From positions 1-25,224 of the forward strand of contig JBAYZO010000020.1 in the NCBI GenBank assembly GCA_041672465.1: a DNA stretch of 25,224 nt, in the 5' to 3' direction. This DNA comes from UBA1206 sp041672465. GTDB taxonomy: Bacteria; Bacillota; Clostridia; Oscillospirales; CAG-382. The notes below the pieces were generated by a model that was given only the letters and a program-made list of their open reading frames with translations, was not told where the DNA came from and did no database searches. Made by a program: the position numbers and the translations under genes. The number at the start of each line of letters is the position of its first letter. Positions within the stretch are counted from its first letter, which is position 1. Below, in pieces: positions 14,915 to 23,434 of this stretch.

Positions 14915-14929
14915 TTAACATATTAACAT
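14915..14929. repeat. Tandem 7-nt repeat overlapping the epimerase -10 box
   Basis: TTAACAT occurs twice, at 14915-14921 and 14923-14929, separated by one base and covering the -10 hexamer (14920-14925). Direct repeats on one face of a promoter can be operator half-sites, but the sequence is AT-rich and could be chance. Confidence 0.4.
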
Positions 14930-14948
14930 ATAGAAGATGACTTGTCAA
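14920..14948 (-). promoter_or_regulatory. Promoter of the epimerase/solute-binding operon
   Basis: Minus strand: consensus -35 TTGACA (14943-14948), 17-nt spacer, -10 TAATAT (14920-14925) preceded by TGT. Predicted start near 14913, leaving a leader of about 31 nt. Confidence 0.82.
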
Positions 14949-15020
14949 TATTTCCCTTGGTAAACGGCGGGTTAAAAATTCGCGAAAAGCGGGATATCCG
15001 CGGGGTTCAGTTTATTTTTA

Positions 15021-15049
15021 TTGATTTTACGCGGGGTTTATGCTACAAT
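15021..15049 (+). promoter_or_regulatory. Promoter of the alaS operon
   Basis: Plus strand: -35 TTGATT (15021-15026), 17-nt spacer, -10 TACAAT (15044-15049) with TGC before it. Start near 15056 gives a leader of about 130 nt. The leader has a 9-bp hairpin (15063-15071 with 15075-15083) but no T-box consensus. This is the only clear promoter seen for the seven-gene run to 24607. Confidence 0.75.
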
Positions 15050-15062
15050 ATTTATACTGCTT

Positions 15063-15083
15063 GTTGTTTTTGACAAAAACAAC
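15063..15083 (+). repeat. Hairpin at the start of the alaS leader
   Basis: GTTGTTTTT, triloop GAC, AAAAACAAC: a perfect 9-bp stem beginning about 8 nt after the predicted start of transcription. No U-run follows, so it is not a terminator. A 5' protective hairpin or binding site is possible. Confidence 0.5.
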
Positions 15084-15186
15084 CCCAACGGCGGCAATTT
15101 TCAGCCTTATGATGTGAAAGTTGCGATATTAAAAGGCGTAAAACACAAATAAAATCAATTATTAAGATAAAACGAAAGGCCGACCA

Positions 15187-17829
15187 ATGGAAAACACCTC
15201 ACTTAACGATTTGCGCGAAAAATTTCTGAATTTTTTTGAGTCAAAAGGCCATTTAAGGTTAACTTCTTACCCGCTTGTCCCGGAAAACGACGCTTCGCTT
15301 CTCCTTATAAACGCCGGAATGGCGCCGCTCAAGCGTTATTTTACCGGAGAGGAGACCCCTCCGTCAAAACGGGTGACCACCTGCCAGAAATGTATTCGGA
15401 CTCCCGACATTGAAAACGCCGGGAGAACCTCTCGGCACGGCACTTTTTTTGAAATGCTCGGGAACTTTTCGTTCGGCGATTATTTTAAAGAAAAAGCAAT
15501 CCCCTGGGCGTGGGAATTTCTTACCGTTAACCTGAAAATCCCCGCCGAAAAACTATATATAACAATTTTTGAGGAAGACGGCGATGCGCTTGAGGTTTGG
15601 AAGAAAACCGGCGTGCCGGAAGAACGAATATATAAAATGGGGAGGGACGACAATTTCTGGGAGATCGGCGCCGGCCCCTGCGGCCCCGACAGCGAGATTC
15701 ATTTTGACCGCGGCGAAAAATACGGCTGCGGAAACCCCGGCTGTTCCCCGGGCTGCGACTGCGACAGGTTTATTGAGATCTGGAACATTGTGTTTACCCA
15801 GTTTGACTCGGACGGCAAGGGGAACTACACTCCCCTCTCGCGCCCCAACATTGACACGGGAATGGGGCTTGAAAGGCTTGCCTGCATTATGCAGGGCGTG
15901 GGAAGTCTGTTTGAGGTCGACACCATAAAGAATATTATGGGAACTCTTTGCGAGACTGCGGGCGTTAAATATAACGGCGGCGAGGGTGAAAACGATATTT
16001 CACTTCGGGTGATAACAGACCATATAAGATCGGCGACGTTTTTAATAGGCGACGGCGTGCTACCCTCCAACGAGGGGCGCGGGTATGTGCTCCGCAGACT
16101 GCTTAGGCGCGCCTCGCGTCACGGCAGGCTTTTAGGGATCGACGGGACTTTCCTGCCGCCGCTGGCGAAAATTGTTATCGCCGAGAACAAAACCGCTTAC
16201 CCGGAGCTTGCGGTTCGGGAAGAATTTATAGAAAAGGTTATTTCTACCGAGGAAGAAAAGTTCGCGCAGACCATCGGTTCGGGACTTCTCTTATTGGAAA
16301 AAGAAATCGCCTTGTTAAAAGCGCGGGGCGAAACAGTCCTCCCCGGCGAAAATGTGTTCAAGCTCTACGACACGTTCGGGTTCCCCATTGACCTGACGCG
16401 GGAGATTGCCAAAGAGGCGCGCCTTGAGGTTGACGAGGACGGTTTTCAAAGCCTTATGGCTAACCAGCGCAAAAAGGCGCGGGACGCGAGAGCAAAGTCA
16501 AACGGCGCGGGCTGGACAGACGAAAACTTAATTTTCGGGGACGAGCAAAAGACGGAATTTACCGGTTATGAGACGCTTAGCGGTAAAGCGAAGCTCCTTT
16601 ATATTATTAAAGAGGGTGAAAACACTTCGCTGCTAAGCGGCGGGGAAGCGGTTTTAGCGCTTGACAAAACCCCTTTTTACGCCGAATCGGGCGGGCAAGT
16701 CGGGGACCACGGGACTATATCCTCGGACGATGGGGTTTTTGAGGTGACAGACACCACAAAAACCGGCGGCGGGGTTTTCCTCCACCACGGCCGCCTTAAA
16801 GAAGGCAAACTAAAGCTCGGCGAGGTTTTCGCCGACGTTGACCCCGGCTTCCGCGGCGCGGTGACGCGCAACCACTCGTCCGCGCATCTTCTTCAAGCGG
16901 CGCTTAAAACCGTTCTCGGCAACCATGTAGAACAGGCGGGTTCATTTGTGAGCGAGGAGGTTTTGAGGTTTGACTTCACTCATTTTAATTCCCTTACAAA
17001 AGACGAAATAAAAGAAACCGAACGCCTTGTTAACAGCGAGATTTTAAAGGGAAGCGAAATCAAATGCCGGCATATGAAGATTGACGAGGCGCGCAAAACG
17101 GGGGCTACCGCCATTTTCGGCGAAAAATACGGCGAGGTCGTCAGAGTGGTGAGCATGGGGAGTTTTTCAACCGAGTTTTGCGGGGGAACTCATCTTGACA
17201 ACACGGCGAAAGTCGGGCTTTTTAAAATAATATCCGAGTCGTCTATCGCCGCCGGCACCCGGAGGATAGAGGCGATAACGGGGCTAAACAGCCTACAGCA
17301 TATTTATGAAAACGAAAGCCTTATTCGCTCCGCGGCGGAGGCGCTGAAGTGCCAAAATATAAACGAACTGCCGGCAAAAGCCGCGCTCCTCGGCGAAGAA
17401 ATAAAATCGCTTAAAAAATCCATTGATAAAATACACCGCGAGACGGTCGCCGCGAAAGCCGAGGAAGTCTACCTCGCCGCTAAGGAAACGGCCGGGGTAA
17501 AGCTTGTAACTGCTGAGTTTAAAGATATACCCGTAACGGCGCTGCGGGAGGCGGCTGACGAATTCCTCGCCAAGCATGGCGACGCCGTGACGCTGTTCGC
17601 GTCAATATCCGGCGGGAACGTCACCTTCTCGGCGGGGTGCGGGGAGACGGCGCTGGCGAAAAAGGCCGACGCGGGTAAAATTCTCGCGGCGATTTCCCCG
17701 ATAGTGGGGGGCGGCGGCGGCGGCAGGCGCGACAGGGCGACTTCCGGCGGCAAAAAGCCGGAAAACACCCGTCCGGCGTTTGATTCGGCGCTGAATGTGC
17801 TGGAAAGCCAGATCTTGAAGTCCGAATAA
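15187..17829 (+). CDS. alaS: Alanyl-tRNA synthetase
   Basis: An 880-residue full-length AlaRS, charging tRNA-Ala in the cytoplasm. The class II catalytic domain begins at once (FFESKGHLRLTSYPLVP, NAGMAPLKRYF, and GRTSRHGTFFEMLGNFSFGDYF around motif 2) and runs to about residue 240. The tRNA-recognition region follows, then the editing domain with both zinc motifs intact: H563/H567 in NHSSAH and C665/H669 in CGGTH, so mischarged Ser and Gly can be cleared. The C-Ala domain ends with GGGGGGRRDRATSGGK. A cysteine-rich segment, YGCGNPGCSPGCDCDRF near 179-194, is a common AlaRS insertion. GAAAGG precedes the ATG by 8 nt. First gene of the rightward operon; no T-box is seen upstream. Confidence 0.98.
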   Translation: MENTSLNDLREKFLNFFESKGHLRLTSYPLVPENDASLLLINAGMAPLKRYFTGEETPPSKRVTTCQKCIRTPDIENAGRTSRHGTFFEMLGNFSFGDYFKEKAIPWAWEFLTVNLKIPAEKLYITIFEEDGDALEVWKKTGVPEERIYKMGRDDNFWEIGAGPCGPDSEIHFDRGEKYGCGNPGCSPGCDCDRFIEIWNIVFTQFDSDGKGNYTPLSRPNIDTGMGLERLACIMQGVGSLFEVDTIKNIMGTLCETAGVKYNGGEGENDISLRVITDHIRSATFLIGDGVLPSNEGRGYVLRRLLRRASRHGRLLGIDGTFLPPLAKIVIAENKTAYPELAVREEFIEKVISTEEEKFAQTIGSGLLLLEKEIALLKARGETVLPGENVFKLYDTFGFPIDLTREIAKEARLEVDEDGFQSLMANQRKKARDARAKSNGAGWTDENLIFGDEQKTEFTGYETLSGKAKLLYIIKEGENTSLLSGGEAVLALDKTPFYAESGGQVGDHGTISSDDGVFEVTDTTKTGGGVFLHHGRLKEGKLKLGEVFADVDPGFRGAVTRNHSSAHLLQAALKTVLGNHVEQAGSFVSEEVLRFDFTHFNSLTKDEIKETERLVNSEILKGSEIKCRHMKIDEARKTGATAIFGEKYGEVVRVVSMGSFSTEFCGGTHLDNTAKVGLFKIISESSIAAGTRRIEAITGLNSLQHIYENESLIRSAAEALKCQNINELPAKAALLGEEIKSLKKSIDKIHRETVAAKAEEVYLAAKETAGVKLVTAEFKDIPVTALREAADEFLAKHGDAVTLFASISGGNVTFSAGCGETALAKKADAGKILAAISPIVGGGGGGRRDRATSGGKKPENTRPAFDSALNVLESQILKSE

Positions 17830-17863
17830 ATACGGACAATAAAAACTGAAAGGAAGCATTAAT

Positions 17864-18220
17864 ATGGACTGTTTGTTTTGCGCGATAATAAGGGGCGAGA
17901 TACCCTCGCAGAAAGTGTATGAGGACGAGTATGTCTTTGCGTTTAAAGACATTAACCCCGTCGCTCCCGTCCACATACTGGTCGTGCCGAAAGTCCATAT
18001 GGACTCGATTGACGACTTAACCATTGCCGACGGCGGGACAAGAATACGCGAAGACCATATCTTTAACCTTTTAAAGGCGGTTCCCCATATCGCGTCTTCT
18101 CAGGGGCTTACAAACGGCTACCGCCTTATCACCAACGTGGGGGAGGACGGCAGGCAGTCGGTCAAACATCTGCATTTTCATATAATCGGCGGAAGAAGGT
18201 TAATGGACAGGCTTACCTGA
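17864..18220 (+). CDS. HIT-family (HINT-type) nucleotide hydrolase
   Basis: A 118-residue histidine-triad protein, a small cytoplasmic nucleoside phosphoramidase or AMP-lysine-type hydrolase. The catalytic triad is in KHLHFHIIGG (H102, H104, H106). C3 and C6 (MDCLFC) form the CxxC seen in zinc-binding bacterial HINT proteins, with the FKDINPVAPVHILVVPKVH block at 27-45 the nucleotide-binding strand pair. It carries a slightly longer linker (about residues 54-66) than the 110-115 residue norm. The GAAAGGAAG ribosome site lies about 7 nt before the ATG. It sits 34 nt after alaS and 44 nt before comEC in the same direction. HINT proteins have been shown to hydrolyse aminoacyl-adenylates, so the link to a tRNA synthetase may be functional, which is inference. 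Confidence 0.95.
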   Translation: MDCLFCAIIRGEIPSQKVYEDEYVFAFKDINPVAPVHILVVPKVHMDSIDDLTIADGGTRIREDHIFNLLKAVPHIASSQGLTNGYRLITNVGEDGRQSVKHLHFHIIGGRRLMDRLT

Positions 18221-18264
18221 CGCGGCAAAGCCAAAACAAACTGTCAAAGCGAAGGGATGATTTT

Positions 18265-20427
18265 GTGCTTAGAAACCGTCTGTTCGCGATAGGCGTTTTT
18301 ATGTTCGCTGCGCAAATCGCGGTTTTGGTCTTTTACGGCGGCATTGTATTGCCGCTTTGCGTTTGCGCCGCCGCCGCCGCTTTTTCGTTTATAGCGGCTA
18401 AAAATATTCTTACGATGAGGACGGCTCTGGCGTTTTCTCTTATCCCTGTTTTCGCGTTTCTATATTTTTCGGCTTATTCTTCTTTTTTCCTCAAAAAGAA
18501 TTCCATTTTTACCGGGAGCGTCACCGGAAAGGTATGCGAGGTAACGGAGGGGTCTTGGGGCGAGAGCGTTGTGGTAAAGTCGCTTTATTCCGATTATGAC
18601 ATTAAGAGCGGCGCCAAAATAAAGGTATATGTCGACCCGGAGCGGGGGGAAGCGCCTTTTGATATTGGGGATCTCGTGACGGTAAGCGGGGTTTTCCGCC
18701 CGAGCGCGGGCAAACCGAAACTTCTTGCCTACGGAATTGACTTTTACACAAACGGAAACGCCGTCAAAATCGGCGGTACTGACAATATACTTTATTCGCT
18801 GCGGAAAAAAATCATAACCAACGCCGAAGCGCGGCTTGGGAAGAGCGGCGGCGCTTTCTTTAAAGCGGTCACGCTCGGCGAGGGCGGCGCGGTTGACGAG
18901 GAAGACAGAATCGTTTACTCAAGGGCGGGGGTTTCGCATATTCTCGCGGTTTCGGGGCTTCACCTCTCAATTCTTGTGTCTTCCGTTTATTTCGCGCTGA
19001 GGCAGTTTATCCGCAAAAGAGTTTTGCTTTCGGTTATATTATCGCTTTTCGCGTTTGCCTACGCCGCGCTGACGGGCTTTTCACCCTCCGCGGTGAGGGC
19101 GGCGATAATGCTTGTGATTTTTTTCGCCGGGCAGGCCTTAAAGCGGGAAAGCGACGGGGTGACTTCCCTGTTCGCGGCGCTGTTTATACTCCTTGTTTTC
19201 AACCCGTTCCTCATAGCCTCGCTCTCTCTTCAGCTTTCGTTTTTGGCGACGCTCGGAATCCTTGCCGTTTCGGACTTCGCCGGGCGGTACAGCGCCAAGA
19301 CTTCTCTTAAAAGGCGTTTGTGGGCTGTCGCCCTCCCCGTTATTTATTTTGGGGGAGCGTTTTTGTTTACCCTGCCGATAACGTCGTTAGCGTTTGACGA
19401 GGTTTCCGTGTTTGGGATACTGACTAACGCCGCCGTCGGAATCTGTTTTACCGTTTTGTTGACGCTTTCATTTGTTTTCGCTCTGCTGACCGTGATTTTC
19501 GCCCCGCTCGCTGTCCCTATAGCTTTTTTGCTGAAATACGGAATTGCTTTTTTCCGGCTTTTGTGCGGCACTGTGGCGGGGCTGCCGTTTTCAACCTTTT
19601 CAGCTTTTTCGCCTTATATAAAAGCGGCTTCCGCTGTTTGCCTTGTGTTTATTTCAGCTTCGCTTTTTCTAAAAAGAGGGCAAAAAAAGGTTTTGTTTAT
19701 CCTCGCCGCCTGCGGGGTGACGATTTCCTTTGCCGCGATGGGGGTTTCGGGTTTCCACGCCAAAAACAGCGGAGCGGTGATTTCTTATACCCAGACGCGA
19801 AAAGGTTACGCGGCGGCGGTTTTTTCCGGAGGGGAGGGTGTGCTTTTAGACTTCGGCTGCGGCGCGCAGGCTGAAAAAATCGTATATAGAAGCGGCGAGA
19901 CAAGCTGTTCGGCGCTTGTATACCAAAGTTTCGATGGGCTTGACCCTAAAACGGTAAAGAATGTTATCAAGCGAATGGACATAAAAAAACTCTACCTTAA
20001 AAACCCTATTGACGAGTGGCAAAGGGAGCTTTTAGAAGAGATAAAGGGCGTTGCCGCGGGTTGCGGATGTGAGGTTTTAACCTATGACGAACTTACCCTT
20101 GAAGTTGGGTTCGCTGTAGTTTTTATAGAGCCGGAAAGCGGCACGGTTAAAGTGAGCAGCTATGGTAATACATATCTGCTGTTGGCTTCGGGGGACGGGG
20201 ATATTCCGGCCGTTTCCGCCGATATGGCGATAATCCCGGCGGGGGTTTCACCGAGTAAAACGGACTTTGACCTTAGCGCCGCCACTTTGATCTGCGCGGA
20301 AGACATATGTTTTGAGGAGGATTTTCCCCCTCAAAACATTCTTGAATACTCTTATTACGACATTATAACCATTAAAATACCTTCAAACGCCAAAAGCGAG
20401 GTGAGGATATGGCGGGACAGCGATTAG
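18265..20427 (+). CDS. comEC: ComEC/Rec2-type DNA uptake channel with degenerate C-terminal domain
   Basis: A 720-residue polytopic membrane protein. Two or three N-terminal membrane segments lead into an OB-like extracellular domain (about 75-165, DUF4131 type). The competence domain follows with the family marks GVSHILAVSGLHLSIL (about 221-236), LTGFSPSAVRAAIML and LQLSFLATLGIL. ComEC is the inner-membrane channel through which single-stranded DNA enters during transformation. The C-terminal part (about 500-720) occupies the place of the metallo-beta-lactamase-like domain but lacks any HxHxDH motif; the site instead reads YQSFDGLDPKTV, so metal-dependent nuclease activity is unlikely. The start is GTG at 18265, with GAAGGGA 7 nt upstream; the nearby ATG at 18257 is out of frame. 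The 3' end overlaps holA by 19 nt, the same neighbour as in Bacillus subtilis. Confidence 0.93.
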   Translation: MLRNRLFAIGVFMFAAQIAVLVFYGGIVLPLCVCAAAAAFSFIAAKNILTMRTALAFSLIPVFAFLYFSAYSSFFLKKNSIFTGSVTGKVCEVTEGSWGESVVVKSLYSDYDIKSGAKIKVYVDPERGEAPFDIGDLVTVSGVFRPSAGKPKLLAYGIDFYTNGNAVKIGGTDNILYSLRKKIITNAEARLGKSGGAFFKAVTLGEGGAVDEEDRIVYSRAGVSHILAVSGLHLSILVSSVYFALRQFIRKRVLLSVILSLFAFAYAALTGFSPSAVRAAIMLVIFFAGQALKRESDGVTSLFAALFILLVFNPFLIASLSLQLSFLATLGILAVSDFAGRYSAKTSLKRRLWAVALPVIYFGGAFLFTLPITSLAFDEVSVFGILTNAAVGICFTVLLTLSFVFALLTVIFAPLAVPIAFLLKYGIAFFRLLCGTVAGLPFSTFSAFSPYIKAASAVCLVFISASLFLKRGQKKVLFILAACGVTISFAAMGVSGFHAKNSGAVISYTQTRKGYAAAVFSGGEGVLLDFGCGAQAEKIVYRSGETSCSALVYQSFDGLDPKTVKNVIKRMDIKKLYLKNPIDEWQRELLEEIKGVAAGCGCEVLTYDELTLEVGFAVVFIEPESGTVKVSSYGNTYLLLASGDGDIPAVSADMAIIPAGVSPSKTDFDLSAATLICAEDICFEEDFPPQNILEYSYYDIITIKIPSNAKSEVRIWRDSD

Positions 20428-21479
20428 GGCTCGCGGAGCTTCAACAACGAATAAAAAATAAAGATATATCGGGCGTTTATGTGTTTTACGGCGATGAGGA
20501 ATACACCAAAACCTTTTACCTAAAACAGCTCCGTCTGTTCTGCGGCGGCGGCCTTGAGTACAACCGCTTTGTGTTTGAGGGGGACGTCTCCCCCGCCGCC
20601 ATTTACGACGCGTCGCGCACCGTTTCTTTTTCTGACGGGGTGAGGCTTATTGAAATTACCGGGTTTTCGCTGGCAAACGCTTTGCGCTCGGCGGCTTCTT
20701 ACGCGAAGGCGCTGAGTGAGCTGCCAAAAGATTCCGCGGTTGTGTTTATCTACCGCGCCGGGGAGATTGAAACCCCGCCGCCCTTTGAAAAATACGGGGA
20801 AAAGTCAAACGAGCTTTTTGATTTTTTAAATGAATCTGCAGTTATTGTAAACTTCGCGCCGGAGACGGGGCAGAGGCTTATAAGCTGGGTTAAAAAGCAT
20901 TTCGACGCGCGAACTGTCCCGACGGAGCAGGCTTTGCCGGAATACCTTGTGGAGTATTGCGGGAGCGATATGTATACTCTTGTTTCGGAAATAAACAAGC
21001 TTTGCGCTTATTACGGCGGTACGCCGCTCACCGCGGACGACATTGATAAGGTTTGCGTGCCCAACCCCACTTTCAGGCTGTTTGACCTTGTAAATTGTCT
21101 CGCGGGGGGGGACGGGGCAAAGCTGAAGAAAATTTTTGACGGGCTTGTAGCCGCCAAAACGCGCCCGGAGCTTATTCTCGGTACGATTGCCTCCCATTTT
21201 GTGGACCTTTTAATTTTTAAAACCGCGCTGATTGAAGATAACTCCGGCGGGGGCGGCGGAGTGGTAAAAACAATCAAGTCAAAGCTTGGGCTTGGGGATT
21301 ACCAGTCAAGGCGGCTTTACCAAAACGCGAGCGTTGTCAGTTTGGACTTTATTAAAAACTCGCTTGAGGAATGCGGGAGAGCGGATATGACCATTAAAAC
21401 GCGGTACGGCGACGAATATATGGCGCTTGAGCTTATGCTTTACAGGATACTTTCTTATGCGAAACAAGCTAAACCTTAA
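20409..21479 (+). CDS. holA: DNA polymerase III subunit delta
   Basis: A 356-residue HolA, the clamp-loader subunit that opens the sliding clamp for the replicative polymerase. The N-terminal part contains the conserved VYVFYGDEEYTKTFYLKQL, the AAA-like fold without a working Walker motif, and the EIDSL-like position is replaced by a divergent strand. The middle holds the helical region LPEYLVEYCGSDMYTLVSEINKL, a strong HolA signature, followed by VCVPNPTFRLFDLVNCLAGGD and the collar domain. The ATG lies within the last codons of comEC, with AGGTGAGG 5 nt upstream. The 3' end overlaps the RNase M5-like start by 23 nt. comEC-holA adjacency is common in Bacillota. Confidence 0.95.
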   Translation: MAGQRLGLAELQQRIKNKDISGVYVFYGDEEYTKTFYLKQLRLFCGGGLEYNRFVFEGDVSPAAIYDASRTVSFSDGVRLIEITGFSLANALRSAASYAKALSELPKDSAVVFIYRAGEIETPPPFEKYGEKSNELFDFLNESAVIVNFAPETGQRLISWVKKHFDARTVPTEQALPEYLVEYCGSDMYTLVSEINKLCAYYGGTPLTADDIDKVCVPNPTFRLFDLVNCLAGGDGAKLKKIFDGLVAAKTRPELILGTIASHFVDLLIFKTALIEDNSGGGGGVVKTIKSKLGLGDYQSRRLYQNASVVSLDFIKNSLEECGRADMTIKTRYGDEYMALELMLYRILSYAKQAKP

Positions 21480-22083
21480 ATACCCCGTTGTCGTGGAGGG
21501 GAAATACGACAAAATCAAGCTTTCCTCGGTGATCGCCTCCCCCATAATAACCCTTGATGGATTTTCGGCGGTAAAGTCTGAGGAAAAAAGGCAAGAGCTA
21601 CAAGCTTTCGCCTCCCTCGGGGGGCTGATTATCCTGACTGACAGCGACAGCGCGGGGGTTTTCCTAAGGGGGCGGATAAAAACCCTGCTCGGCGGCAAGG
21701 ACGGGATAACGCTTATCAACGCCTATACCCCGGCTATAAAAGGCAAGGACAAACGGAAGTCAACCCCAAACAAAGACGGCCTTTTAGGAGTGGAGAGCAT
21801 TGATTCAAGAGTTTTATATGACATTTTAAAACGCTTTGAAAGTGAGGAGCAAAAGACGCCGTTCCTCACGCGGCAGCGGGCTTATGAGGATATGCTCACC
21901 GGCGGGGAAAACAGCTCATATCTGCGACACGAGATTTGTCTTTCTTTATCCCTCCCGGAGGGGCTAAGCGCAAAACTGCTGATTGATTATATCAATAACT
22001 TTTTAGACGAAAAAGACTATATAAAACTTCTTGCTGAGGCAAAAACAAAACAAAAAGAAAAAGAAAAGAATAACTCAAACTAA
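21457..22083 (+). CDS. rnmV: Ribonuclease M5-like Toprim protein
   Basis: About 208 residues. The N-terminal Toprim domain has the catalytic Glu in VVVEGKYDKI (E14, with K16/D18) and the metal-binding pair in LTDSDSAG (D62, D64). The linker NAYTPAIKGKDKRKS then GLLGVESI matches the IPK...GVE region of RNase M5, which matures the 5' and 3' ends of 5S rRNA. The C-terminal part is a DUF4093-like helical domain with a lysine-rich tail. An upstream TTG (21427) would add ten residues of poorer quality. ATG 21457 has AGGA 9 nt before it, overlaps holA and gives a sensible start. Usual RNase M5 has TDPD rather than TDSD, so function is likely but the protein is somewhat divergent. Confidence 0.83.
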   Translation: MRNKLNLKYPVVVEGKYDKIKLSSVIASPIITLDGFSAVKSEEKRQELQAFASLGGLIILTDSDSAGVFLRGRIKTLLGGKDGITLINAYTPAIKGKDKRKSTPNKDGLLGVESIDSRVLYDILKRFESEEQKTPFLTRQRAYEDMLTGGENSSYLRHEICLSLSLPEGLSAKLLIDYINNFLDEKDYIKLLAEAKTKQKEKEKNNSN

Positions 22084-22102
22084 GGGTATAACAATAAAAC
22101 CA

Positions 22103-23374
22103 ATGAAAACCACAAAAACCGTATCTTTTTACTCGCTTGGCTGCAGAGCCAACCAATATGAAATACAGGCAATTCGCGAAAAGTTTTTGCAAAACGGCTA
22201 TGCCGAAAAGCCTTTCGGGCAAAAAACCGACTTTGCCGTTATAAATTCCTGCGCGGTGACGGGAGAGAGCGAGCGCAAGACCCGCAATATAATTGCCCGC
22301 GCCGCCAAGACGGCGGGGAGCGTTGTCGTCACGGGCTGTTACGCCGAGCTTTGCAGGAGAAAGGATATCATCCCCGAAAATATCAGCTTTTTAGGGGGGA
22401 GCAGTCAAAAAAATACCCTTTTTGAAAGGGCAGTTCAAGGGTTCGGCGGCGGATATACCGAAAAAAGCGGCTATGAGGAGCTTTCGATCGGGAACACAAA
22501 ATCGCTCTGCGGCGAGCGTTACCGCGCTTATGTAAAAATTCAGGACGGCTGTAACTTCAACTGCGCCTACTGTATAATACCAAAGCTTCGCGGCAGGTCG
22601 TTTTCGCGGGGTGAGCCGGATATTCTCGGCGAGATTAAAAGGCTGGCGGAAAAAGGCGTGAGCGAGGTTATTCTGACGGGGATTGAGGTTTCCGACTACG
22701 GCGCGGCTAACCTTTGCCGCCTTATAAATAAAATTGACGGCATTGACGGGATACGCAGGATAAGGATAGGCTCTCTTAACCCAAACGCCCTCACCGATGA
22801 GTTTATAAGCTGTATCGGAGAATCAAAAAAGTTTTGCCGTCACCTTCACCTTTCGGTTCAGTCCGGCTCGGGGGACGTGCTGAAGAATATGCGCAGGCCG
22901 TATTCGGCGGAAAAGCTTCAGTCCGCGATAGACAGGCTTTATGAGAAGATTCCCGATATTTCGCTGACGGCGGATATTATTTCCGGCTTCCCGGGCGAAA
23001 CGGACGAAGACCACCAAAAAACCCTTGAATTTATCAAGAAAAACAACTTTACCCATATCCACGCGTTTGCTTTTTCAAAAAGGCCTTATACCGACGCGGC
23101 GACTTTTGCCGGGCAGGTCACGCCGGAAATTAAAAAGCGGCGAAATCGCGCGGTGCTTGAACTGTCAAGCTTAAATAAAGAAAAGGCGGCCGCAAAGCTT
23201 TTTGGGAAGAAAGTTGAAATCTTAGCCGAAAAAAACCGCGGAGGCTTTGTCTTTGGACACACGGACGGATTTATGGAGGCAAAAGTCAGAGCCGCCGGGA
23301 TAAAAGCGGGGGACTACGCCTGTTTTACCGCAGACGGGTTTGACAAAACCGATTCCACGCTTATTCTTAAATAA
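22103..23374 (+). CDS. mtaB: tRNA (t6A37)-C2 methylthiotransferase
   Basis: About 423 residues, a radical-SAM methylthiotransferase that turns t6A37 of certain tRNAs into ms2t6A. The N-terminal MTTase domain holds the first cluster ligands C14 (SLGCRANQYE), C50 (INSC) and C79 (TGCYAEL). The radical-SAM CxxxCxxC is C150/C154/C157 in DGCNFNCAYCIIP. The middle contains the LHLSVQSGSGDVLKNMRRPY and DIISGFPGETDEDH strands. The C-terminal 65 residues are a TRAM domain. The SLGCRANQYE opening and the lack of a MiaB-type extension favour MtaB over MiaB. The frame opens upstream at 22031, but the ATG at 22103 sits just before the conserved start and 19 nt after the previous stop. The upstream ribosome site is weak (AAGGGT, about 16 nt away), so coupling to the previous gene is likely. 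Confidence 0.93.
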   Translation: MKTTKTVSFYSLGCRANQYEIQAIREKFLQNGYAEKPFGQKTDFAVINSCAVTGESERKTRNIIARAAKTAGSVVVTGCYAELCRRKDIIPENISFLGGSSQKNTLFERAVQGFGGGYTEKSGYEELSIGNTKSLCGERYRAYVKIQDGCNFNCAYCIIPKLRGRSFSRGEPDILGEIKRLAEKGVSEVILTGIEVSDYGAANLCRLINKIDGIDGIRRIRIGSLNPNALTDEFISCIGESKKFCRHLHLSVQSGSGDVLKNMRRPYSAEKLQSAIDRLYEKIPDISLTADIISGFPGETDEDHQKTLEFIKKNNFTHIHAFAFSKRPYTDAATFAGQVTPEIKKRRNRAVLELSSLNKEKAAAKLFGKKVEILAEKNRGGFVFGHTDGFMEAKVRAAGIKAGDYACFTADGFDKTDSTLILK

Positions 23375-23434
23375 ATATATTCGCGTTAGCGTAAAACCGT
23401 TGGGTTTGCTTGAAAAAGCATGAAAGGAAAACAA

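Larger units (their letters stand above)
14882..15186. other. 305-nt divergent intergenic region
   Basis: Between the epimerase (leftward) and alaS (rightward). Holds two outward-facing promoters about 72 nt apart, a tandem repeat over the epimerase -10 box, and an alaS leader of about 130 nt with a hairpin. The middle stretch 14950-15020 shows only a short GC-rich partial dyad (GCGGGATATCCGC at 14989-15001). No small gene is supported. Confidence 0.65.

Noticed and set aside
14882..15186. Possible T-box riboswitch upstream of alaS
   Set aside because: The leader of about 130 nt lacks the T-box consensus (AGGGTGGNACCGCG) and any terminator/antiterminator pair; only a short hairpin is present.
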